Part shown: positions 49,601 through 61,600 of the stretch, piece after piece
Numbering within the stretch: position 1 is the stretch's first letter
Layout: every line of letters starts with the position of its first letter
Assembly: GCF_014839805.1 (NCBI RefSeq)
Contig: NC_051123.1
Coordinates: 11,142,727-11,206,726, forward strand
DNA: 64,000 nt
Source of the DNA: Manduca sexta
Taxonomy: Eukaryota > Arthropoda > Insecta > Lepidoptera > Sphingidae
Direction of reading: 5' to 3'
Program-made: the position numbers and the translations under genes
The notes under the pieces: generated by a model
Databases searched by the model: none
What the model was told of the DNA's origin: nothing
The model's input: only the letters and a program-made list of their open reading frames with translations

Positions 49601-52600
49601 GCTACTTACTCTGCGTGCTCGGCACATGCCGGTACAGCTTTAAATGTAACGGGTACAGCTCCAGTTCAACGTCTGAATTAGGCGGCCTTATCACCTGAAA
49701 ACATAACCAAATTTAATGGTACTTTTATATATTCTCATGAAATAATTTATTGAAACTAACTACTATATGCCCCGAACTCCATCCAAACTCGACCCTAGCA
49801 GCTACTCTATCTCGCCCACCTGTCTGGGCAGCGGGTCGGGTCCGCCGTACCACAGCGCCAGCGCGCGCCACAGAGCGTCGGGCACGAGCTCGAAGTCTCG
49901 GTGCTGCGCAAGAGTCACGTCGCGGCGCAGGTGACCGCCTTCGCCGGTCAGCGTCCGGACCTGGCGAGAAATACGTTAATATAAGATTACATTTTTTTAA
50001 ATTATTGTATATTTTATAGCAGAGATTTTCAAACGTTTTTTCTCATAGACACCTTTTAAAAATTTTGCTGGCTCCGATGGACCTTCTTTTTGGGTTCGCC
50101 CAGACATCGCTTGAAGCGTGTGGACAGTTATTTTGGGGTCACCGTGGCTCTTTCGACCCCTATCAATAGTATCCACCTACAGTGATAGGTGAAGTAAAGC
50201 CAACATTATAGTACTTTATTATCAAACCAGATCAATCTTCGTGGATACCCGATTATGAATTTTGGACTACCGGTTTTTGGTCACGCCAACATAGACCCCC
50301 GGAAAGTCTACCGTGGACCCCCAGGGGGCCACCAGGACCCATTTGGGAATTATTGCTTTATAGCCCCGTGTCTTTCAAAAAGCTACATCAATTGAAAAAT
50401 GCTTTTTCTGAAAACCCCTTACAGAAAAATTCTTCTTTTACATAACATGTTACTTTGAATGACGCAGTACTTATAATGAAGTGGGAGAGATCATAATATC
50501 AAGTGTGACAACTTGTTAGAACTGAAGCAGACAGTTGTGTACTACAATGTGTTACACTTGAAAATACATTAATTGTGTTATATTTCTGTGTGTATTTTAT
50601 GACTGCCTCGATGGCGTAGTTGTATTACACGACTGCAAAGCTGAGATCCCCGGTTCGATGGCCGGGTCAGGCAAAGTGATATTGAATTTTTGTACCCAGT
50701 ATCATACATAGTCTTGAATTTGTAACCGACATGGCGATAGCCTTGTCCTCAATCACATCATGGGACGGAATGTTTACGACGAAAAATAGGTGCACCATTT
50801 GCCTCTGCTTACCCCTTCGGGGGTAAAAGACATGAGTATGTAATATTTTATTAAATAATATTCAAAATTGTAACACTTGTATTCCATATAACAAATATAA
50901 GAATTAGTTGGTTTTCCTTATTTAGCCGCAACGGATTGCGGTGAGTTTTGAATATAAATATGTATGTGTAGGGGTATATAGAGGTTGAGAGAGAGAGAGT
51001 GAGCACTAACGTTGAGCGCGTCGTGCGCGAGCAGGCGCTTGTTGTCGACGGGCCCGGGGTGGCGCGGCGCGCGCGGCGCGGGCGCGCTGCTCACGCCCGA
51101 CGACGACCCGCCCGACCCCACCGACGCCGTCTCCGCGCGCCACAGCAGCGAGCCCATCGACTCTGCGCCACACAACACAACACTGTACACTACTTATAAC
51201 GACACAATCAACTATTATAAATAACCTACATCTTTTCAAATTCAACTATACGTTAAGAAAATTAACGACCCTCATGGTAAGACCAAACAGCGAATTCTAT
51301 TACATTTTGAAACATTAATTGTATACCTAACCTTATGAATTTAAACTTCCACAAACCCCGACACCACAATACACAACAGGCCGTTCAACTTACGCGACTC
51401 ACCTGTGGAGTTGGTGGTGAAGCTCTCGTCGCACACGATGGCCTCGTCGAGCTGCCCGTGGCGCGCGGGCGCGCGACAGCACGCGTCCGCGCTGCCGCCC
51501 GCCGTGTACGCCGCCCACGCGCCCCACCACTCCGACGACACCAGGTACCAGAACTGGCCCACGGAGTACCCGCGCTGCACCTCGCGACGCAGCCAGCCCA
51601 GCACTGGAATGGTATCGTATCGTATATTATAAATGCTTTGTAATATTTTAACCTAACGTGACATGTACTAATGTGTTTTATATGTAAGCAAACTGAGTAA
51701 CGATGAACCTATTACGTGCAAAATGTACGTGTTGCTGTATTAGTTATTATTATTTTTCTTCTTTTGATTTTTTGTGTTTCCTCAAAAAAGGGGGGGGGGG
51801 GGTATTGTAGCGGTTATATGCGACTGTACCGGTGTAATTTACCTGTATGTGTAGAATATAAGAGTCAGTTGCACTAGACTAAGGACACTCTATGTAGTAC
51901 AACCGTCGAGTACAATAAACAAGTTATGTAACTCCGTGTCTCATTGAATGGTCACCCCCGCGTACTCCTCACACCTTAATTCAAAATGTATTTCATAATA
52001 ACTTAATAGTAGATAAGAAATAAATCAATGAACTCAAATACGCACGCGTACGCATAAACGTTACCGGTGGTAAGTAGGTCTGTCATATGTGAGAGCACGC
52101 CTGGGTAGGTATTACTGCAATGTCTATTTCTTAAAATATTCAGAAATTGACATTACACGCTTATCAATCACAATCACTGTTGTGTTTCGGTTAGAAGGAC
52201 ATTGTAGCCAGTGTAACTACTCTACTTAATAAGACTTAACATTTCATATCTCAGGATGGCGAGCGCAGTGGAATACCAAACGATACTTTGTAATTCAAGG
52301 TTTTGTATGGTGTTTCTACCGTTTATGAACGGTTGTATCGCTTATCATCAGGCGAACAGCAAGCTCGTCAAAGTTCAAAGTTCGTTCAAAGCAAAAAAAA
52401 TACACGCAAGTCCCCAACTACATATAACATTTGATCTAGGATGCAGCATTCAACAAGGATATCAACCATTTCAGTAATAGTGAAGTTAACTGCATTAATT
52501 GTGCTATAAAACCATATTTTTAAACCCGTTACAATTTACAAGGCACCCTGACCTCATACACGATATTACGTAATTCAAAGATTAAATTTGCCTAATTGTA

Positions 52601-55600
52601 CATCAGTATTTATATTTTAATGAAATTCCTTTCGTAAAACGATAAGCGTTCGGATAACGGTATAAATATGCTACATCCGGATATAAAAGATTATACAAAC
52701 AACATAATGATTAATGTAGCAAAATAATTATTCTAATGGTGACATAAATTTCCGAATATAATTCAAATGGTGGCTTTGTTTATTTCATGTAATAAGGTAC
52801 ACTCACGGTACTACATAACAATCTTAACATGGTTGGGACATTTCTTTGCTATTAAACATTAATGGATGAATATCGGTAAAACTGGTCATTTGCTATATAG
52901 GTACAAAAAAAATACACCAATTTCCATAATTCTCAATTACTTGTAGATCAATGATAAAAATGATCCAATCAACAACGTTCATGCACGTCGAACATATTTG
53001 ATTCGGGTCAATTTTTGGTATTGATCTATAGCAGAGGCTCCCATACTTTTTTTTCTCCTAGATTTTCAAAAATTTTGTGGTTGCACTTAACCCCCTGCAG
53101 CTAAATTTTAGTTCTTTACTATCACAACCAGATACATTTTCGTGAACCCCCATTTTTTGGTCATGCCAACGTAGACCCCCGTCAAGTCTCCCGGCGACCC
53201 CTAGAGGTCTACCTGGACCACTTTGGGAATCAATGATCTATAGGTAAGTAAGATGCATTTGTCGGTCGTCAGTAGGTTTTTCAGTTTAACATTGTAACAT
53301 TAAGCGATCAGCGAAGTCTTAGAAGCTAATGAGTGTGCGAGATGCAAGAACCACGCTAAGTACATCGCTCCCTTGACCTATCGTCAAGGGAAACTCATTA
53401 ACCACACGCTGAATCTGCAAAGTACGATCGATTGGAAACTTAACTAACCGCCATTTTCAAATAAACGATCTTAATCGATTCTTTCGACCTATCTCAAAAG
53501 TTGATCAATCAGAAGAAAGATTTGACATTTATACAAATGAATTATTGTGATTGGTTCGTTCTCCGAATCGGATTGAAGATTGAAATTAGGATCGTTTATT
53601 GTGGTAAAACATGTTTAATAAATTACTACATTGTTCTATTGTTCTAATCCTTTCTAATTAAGTCAGCATAACCATATTAATAAGGTCTTATATTAAATTT
53701 CCCTGTGTTCTGACATGTTTGGGAAATACACAATTGTGCGTGTTACGAAAATGAGTTTGTTTAGTCATAATGCTGTCATGTAGTGCTGACGTCAATTCCA
53801 TCTTGGGAAAATCGTGGAAACCCACAAGGACAAGCGACATACTAGTGACAAGTTATACGATATTAAAATGAAATGGAGTTTCAGTAAATAACATTAGAGC
53901 AACAGTTTTTGTATGATTATCAGGAACTAAGAAGATTTCACGGTCTCATCACCCCAACCCATATACGAAATATTTTGTTGATTATACAAAAAATTGTCTA
54001 AATGCCGGGACCTATATAACTGGACCAAGGAACTGAGGAGCTTGAGACGAAATTAATATTTCTCCATAAACGATCTCAATTGTCTTCGACTCGATCCCGC
54101 GAACTAACCAATCAAAAGAAGCTATTTACGCATTTCAAAAAAAGAACTTTGTCCTGATTCGTCCGTTTTCGCAATGGATTGAAAATCGACCGGAATCGTT
54201 TATTGAAAACTGTTCATGTACATAGTACACCGATAAAACCATTTTATTAATGCCATGTATCGGACCTAATGGCACCGAATCTATATATATAAAAATGAAT
54301 CTCTATTTCCCTTGGTCACGCCATCACGCGTGAACGGATGGACCGATTTCACTATTTGTTTTTATTGTGTTTGTTATTGTCAGGAGCAGGTTCTTATGAA
54401 AGAAAAAATTCAAAAAATTTCGCGGAAAATTAGAAAATTTAAAAAAACTTGACGAAAATATTAATTTTATATATCTGTCAGCGATTGACAGAATGCGCGC
54501 TGCAAATTCATAGTTAAGACGGGACAAAGTCTGTCGGGTCAGCTAGTATAATATAATAAATGAACCACGTAATCATTCCCCTAGTGGACCAGTCACTATA
54601 ATATTATGTAGGGACACGATGACATAACCACACAAATACTAAATACCATCGCATACCATACGTTGTGTGCAGAAAGTTATTTAATAAAGAACGACACGAG
54701 ATAATGTTGATAGCGGGGTTTTTTTCACGCGTTTGTTTCCTGTTACGGTTATCGAGTAGAGTGGACGGTTTGCAAAATGTCTTAAAATAATATTTTTATT
54801 TATGGCAGTCATTTATATCTTTTGACTAGGAGGTGCTCGTGACTCCGCTTGTGTGATAAACCTTTCCCGGTACAAAAGTCCTCAAAACACTACAGAGATT
54901 TATAGAGCTTCGTTGCTACGCCAGCGCCCTCAATTTAAAAAAAAGCCTATTATTACCTGTGGGTGAAAATTATCGGGATAAAAAGTAGCCTTTGTGTTAA
55001 TCCAGGACATGGTCTATCTGTGTGCCAAATGTCTTCCAAATCCATTAAGTTGTTCAGGAGTTTACTTCTAACAAACATCTAAACATATTCAGAAACTTTC
55101 GGATTTATAATACACTAGAGTAACTTAGTTAGACAACATTTCTCATGGCTCCAAATTTATACAAGTTCTTTGTAGTGTAATAGTCCCGGTATGCAATTTT
55201 CAAACCCTTTTTTTACACGGCAAAGTGACCCCACAGCACCGGATGATCAGTGGAGTGGGGTCCAATAGAATGTCGACTGACGAGAGACGATTATCCCTGG
55301 AAGACTAAGGAAGCCTAGGTATATGTTAATACGGAATTGGGTTTATGTATGCCAAATTTCATCCAAATCGGTTCAGCGTTTTAAAAGTGTGCTTACACGG
55401 AACGAACTAACACTACACATATTTTTAACATATATATAATACCATTAGTAGCATTATTAGAAGTTTTTTTACTAAGATTTGTTTCTATGTGACATTGCTG
55501 TTCACGGACAATGGCGCTTGCGTCAGACCAGCGGCAAGCTCGTTGCGTTATTCACTTGTAAAAAGTTAGCCACACGTGATACAACATTTATTATGACAAT

Positions 55601-58600
55601 AAATGATACGTTATCAAAAGGCGATTTATTTTTAATGTTTAAACAAATGTACCTTTATTACATACTGTTGGTGCGTATCTTCATTTTGCACATTTCAAGG
55701 TAAAGTAAATTGTAAATTTGAAAGTAAGTAATCCAAACATTCATTTTACTGAAACACTACCCGAAATATACACATTAATTAATAAAATAAATATTTAGTC
55801 AAATAATAAAACGCCCGAAACATTTGTCGATCTGAAACATATGATAGAGCGAGAACAATATGTCAACGGAGCTTTTATAAACATTATTGCTAGATTCTTA
55901 TGCCTAATCAATTTTTTCAAGTCAATACGGCATCTGATGCAATCTCCAATCTATTGTGCTTTAAAATGCTCTTATGTCATTTATGTGGGCTCGTAGCAAG
56001 ATATTTTTACAAGCATCTTGCTATAGGATTCGGTTTACGACCGGGCAGTACGAAAAATCATTGATTCAAATAAAAACAATAAATTTTGTATTAAGGTCTC
56101 AGACCCCGAAAGCCTCCATATAACATCCATAGAATTGTACATAAACGTAAACTCACGCATTTATCTTTGAAGAGAAAGACAAAGAAGCAACTACGCGCCC
56201 CCATTTCACTCCATTTGTATACGTCCTATGATAGTTCGCAAACCTATCGCCATATCGGACACAAAATCTAATACTGATAGATGTTTTGCAGATTTTCATC
56301 CAACATTTATCGTAATGGACAAGTGTATTGTATTTTTAAGTACCTATTAACTAGATAAACTAGTTCTGAAGCTATTTCAATTTGCGTCAAGTTCGCTTCG
56401 GATGTGTGTCAAAGGAAATCGAAAATAGCACGATAACGACTGATAGCGCGTGCGCTGTGGATAGGTAACCGTGTTTTGACATTGCCGTGTATTTTTTATC
56501 GATCTTTAGGATATATTTATATTTAAGGGTAAGTACGTTAAGAGGTAATATTTTCCAATATATTTGGCATTTTTTGGGTAATTCATAAGTAACAATTTAC
56601 CCGGAGAAACCTTTTTTATATCCATTATAATAAACGCGTGCATGAGTCATCTCATGTCAAAAAAGTCTTCTAAATTTAGTTTAATCTTCAGAATTGTCAT
56701 GTAACCTTTTCAATCGCTTGTATCACTATCATAGCAATCCACTGATGAATATAGGCCTCCTTCAATACAGCCTATAATTATAGACTTTATTAAAGGAGCT
56801 TGGGCTTGTCGCATCCAGCTTCTGTCGGTGAGTGTTCGTCATACCATTTATGGAGGGCGTCTTATTCGATGTCTTCACTCAAAAACGACACGTACCCGTA
56901 TAGTCAGCTTAACAATCCGACAAAATATCCAGATAAGCAGTTTATCTAGAGTCAAGAGCGCACGCGATTATCGTACAATACAAAGAATAACACGATGATG
57001 ATTTAAAAACAATTTATAGATTATCTCAGGTATGAATTGAGCTCTTTTCAGATACTAGATGTTATTTGCGACTCCACCCGCGTGCAAAGCTTTTTCCGCT
57101 ACCAAAATCTCTGTATCATTGCAGCGATCCATAACGCAATATTTCCAATATTTCCCATGGCATCAAATAAACATGACAGCAACACTAAAGATTCGAAATT
57201 CATTAAACTGCATCGCAATGCATCGCGCTCGTCACTTTAAACTATTAGAAAACTCATAATTCCCAGTAATCACATATATGTAAACCAGAACACAATAGAT
57301 CTAGCATACTACGGCTTATCAACAAATATAGACAAGGCTGTAGTATAACGCAACATTATAAAAGGTCCACTACTCAAAATACGATCCAAACAATAATACT
57401 TGGTTCCAAACGGCCTACATTACATGTTATAGGTCAGGGACTACGTAGGCATCGAGAGCCTTGATTTGAATCGCCCGCGAAAGGTCACCGAGCGATGCGG
57501 CCTTGGTAAATGGAAATTAACACCCAATGGTCCTGGTAAATGAGTCGAAAATTCAAATGCTTAGCCTATCGTCTGTCTGCCCTACATTTAAAAAGACTTT
57601 TGCTTCTGAAACATGAAAGGTAACTAAAATCCATACTTAATATATATGTATAAAGCTAAAGAGGTTGTTTGTTTGAACACACTAATCTCAGTAACTAATA
57701 AACCGATTTTGTTTTATTTTTACAAGGAAGCTACATGACTCCTGAGAGCAGTAGGCCATATTTTATCTCGGAATAACTTTTTCACGCGGTCGGAGCCGCA
57801 GGCACAAGCTATGTTATACGTCATTGAGAACGTAAATCAATACTATTACTGTAATGCGGGTACCTAAATATATTATTACAGCTGAAGTTGTAGTTGATTA
57901 AACGCACCACTTTATAACAATTACCCTGATGGATGTGAAAATTCTTTTACTAATAGGTAAGTAATTTCTCTAAGGGTGTCATAAATATTATTCCAGGAAC
58001 GGATTGTATGTAAGTGTCTGACGCGAACAACTTATAATGATAATAAAGAAAAATGAACACTTATAAATTCAAGTGGTCTCTATACATTCCATCTTTTGAG
58101 TTGTATTATGCTGCTGCTTCGAAATCGGTTCATGTACCCTTCGACCTGCCGATATAGTATATGCAACCACGTGACGGGGGCGCGTTGCGTGCGTCATTCA
58201 TGCCTTACTGTCTATGCTTATATTGATGCGCGTCTACCGCTAGTAGGGTTATCACGCAAATGTTTTAGTGAGTTAAATTGATAATATTTAATAGTTTTTC
58301 ATGTATTTAAAAAAAACTGGTTTTATTTTTAAAAAAATCTAAGAAGTTTATTAGGATTGTAACGATTCAATTTCGAGTCTATTTCGATATTTGATCCTAG
58401 TTGCTACCTACCAAACATACAAACCACTAAGCAGAATAAAGGTTGTTTTTCATCAAATTGACCACTATATATTTTTATATTGCTTGGAATGAGAGGAGCT
58501 TACCGTTCGCCTAATGGTAAGCGATACGACCACCCGTAAACAGTAGAAACACTAACCAACACCTTTAATTACAAGTATTGTTTGGTATTCCACTGCGCTC

Positions 58601-61600
58601 GCCATCCTAACACATGACATTATTATGTTTTGTAGTTACACTGGCTACAATATCCTTCAAACCGGAATACAACAGTGACTACACACTGTTGTTTGGCAGC
58701 AGAAATAGACATTGCTGTGGTATCTACTTAGACGGACTCTCACATATGAGAGACCTACCACCAGTAAAAGTGTTTATTTTTTACCATTCATCCAAGTTGG
58801 GTGTGGTATTGTTTATTGAAATCAGCCGCTAGTGCCAACCCTAGCCGGTATCGGTGTCAAGTTTGGCGCGACAATGAGATGCTCGCGCTTCAGATAACAA
58901 TGTTTGTGCACAATCGTAACAACTCGCGACCATTGCCGACTAATTACAGAATATATACGCAGTGCGTTATGTAATATACTCGTTTACTTTAATTTCTTAA
59001 TGTTTATGCAATGCAGTGAGTTTTTATAATAATCTTAATTATTATCAGTTTTAAGAGTCATAACGTGGTACCAATATGTCTACAGACTACGACAATATTA
59101 TAGAGGCTAATTCTTAGTAAATGTTAATTTCTGGTACTTATGAACCTATTTTCAAAAAAGATTGCATTGACAGTCTGAATTAATAACTGATCTTAATCTA
59201 TATCCGCAGATAGATCCAGATAATAAACCAATAAAAATAAGTAGTATACTCACAAATTCACACAAGCCTTTTGTCACCGAATGAATAGGCAGAGGTGCAA
59301 CTAGTGCACCCATTTTCCGTCATATGAGTAATGATCAAAGTTAGTTTGCTTTATCTGGTAATAATTTTCATATAAATTTCTTTCCTTTTAACTTCCGTGG
59401 GTTTTATTCCTATTCCTATTTCCTAGCTGTAGGGTGCTTGTATCTGCCGGCATAGTGACCATCGTATACAAAATGTAAAACCCAGTGGTTCACGTAAGTG
59501 CATCACGTTCGGGGTGTGCCTGTGTATATCAGGTTTCAAACAAGCCGGCATAATTTTGACAACTGGCGAGGGATTATCTTCTCTATCCGTACTCTGCCTT
59601 CCATCAGGTGCGGTGAGTTCTCTTTGCTATGCACGTATAAAAAAAACCACCGCGTTTAAAGAAGGCAGCCAGACAACCTGGATAAGCTGATCGTGGTGGA
59701 TAGAGTAGACGTCAAAAGACCTAGAGCCCGATAACCTATCCGATGGTCTAACACCAGAGAGGGCACGGGAATCGAAGACACGGATGCTCTGCAGCAGGCA
59801 CAAGACAGGCTGGAGCGAAAGAAGCTCGTCAGCGCCACCACCAAGACTTACCAAAGCGTGCACGACCCTCAGTCATGAAGAAAACGACTTAGAAGTCGTC
59901 TTCAATCTCGTTTTCTTCATGACTAAGGGTCCCTGTGAGAGGATCCCGTTTTACCAGCCTTTCATGTTTAAGTCTTCGTACTATGAAATTTCGGCGCGCT
60001 ACGTCGACGTCTTAAACGGTCTGATAACGAAACTGAATGAAGATAATACTTCGATTGAACGAATGATGCGGACAAAAGGTCACGGTCACAGTACACTCCT
60101 ACGTCAGTTTAATTAGTGAAATAAACTCATAAAAATATCTAACTCTTTATTACCAATAATATAAGTAATGAGAGTTTTTACAATCGTAATATATGTTATG
60201 ATCTCATTAACCTCTCTGGGGGGATAAGACGGGTGCACGATTAATTTATTAATGCAAAATGTTTAGTTGATATTTTTATATAAATACATGTAACCGAAGT
60301 CCAGGCCACACATGTCTTGTGTCGTCATATTAACTTCTGTGTAAGCAACAAGATATAAGTGGCTGGTAAGCGAAAAGCTACGAGGGACTAGACCCGCAAC
60401 ATCCAGAATCTAGCTCAGTCCGGTAATCGAATTTAACTGATTGAACGTTGTCAAATTATCACGAATATTCGTACGTACATTCACGCGTCGATAATCAATG
60501 CATTGTGACATTTAACATCAGTTGAAGCGGAACTAATCATTGTGACATGAAAGATATACTTATCACTATTGTTACTTATAGTAAAAACTAGCTTTTGCTC
60601 ACGGCTCCGCCCGCGTTATAAAGTTATTCAGGCTAAAGTTTTCCGTTATAAAAATAGTAGTTTCCCGGGAGCCTATGTTCTTCCCAGGGTCTCAAACTGT
60701 CTCCATACCAAATTTCATCTTAATACGTTAGGTAGTTTTTGAGTTTAACACGTTAAGGCAAACAGATGCAGCGGGGGACTTTGTTATATTATTTAGAACT
60801 TTTTAAGTGAAACAATCCCGTCATACATCATTGTTGCATAACTTTAACCGTTTACGCAGCGCAGGCAATGGAAGCTCTCAAAACTCATAATTTTCCCCGT
60901 TTTTGCAACATGTTTCATTACTGCTCCGCTCCTATTGGTCATAGCATGATGATATATAGCCTATAGCACTCCAGGAACAAAGGGCTATCCAACACAAAAA
61001 GATTTTTTCAGTTGAAACCGGTAGTTCCTGAGATTAGCCATTACTGCTCCGCTCCTATTGGTCATAGCGTTATGATATATAACTTTGAGCACTCCACAAA
61101 CAAAGGACTATTCAACACAAAAATATTTTTTTCAGTTCGAATCGGTAGTTCCTGAGATTAGCCATTACTGCTCCGCTCCTATTGAATATAGCGTGAGTAA
61201 TATATAGCCTATAGCTCTCCACGAACAAAGGGCTATCCAACGCAAAAGAATTTTTCAGTTTGGACCGGTAGTTCCTGAGATTAGCCATTACTGCTCCGCT
61301 CCTATTGGTCATAGCGTGATGATATATAGCTTATAGCGGTCCACAAATAAAGGGCTATCCAACACAAAACGAATTTTTCAGTTGAAACCGGTAGTTCCTG
61401 AGATTAGCCATTACTGCTCCGCTCCTATTGGGTATAGCGTGATGATATATAGCCTATAGCACTCCACGAATAAAGGGCTATCCAACGCAAAAGAATTTTT
61501 CAGTTTGGACCGGTAGTTCCTGAGATTAGCCATTACTGCCCCGCTCCTATTGGGTATAGCGTGATGATATATAGCCTATAGCACTCCACGAACAAAGAGC

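Noticed and set aside
50605..50680. tRNA gene
   Set aside because: A- and B-box-like motifs belong to the SINE head; the cloverleaf is not intact and SINE body follows.
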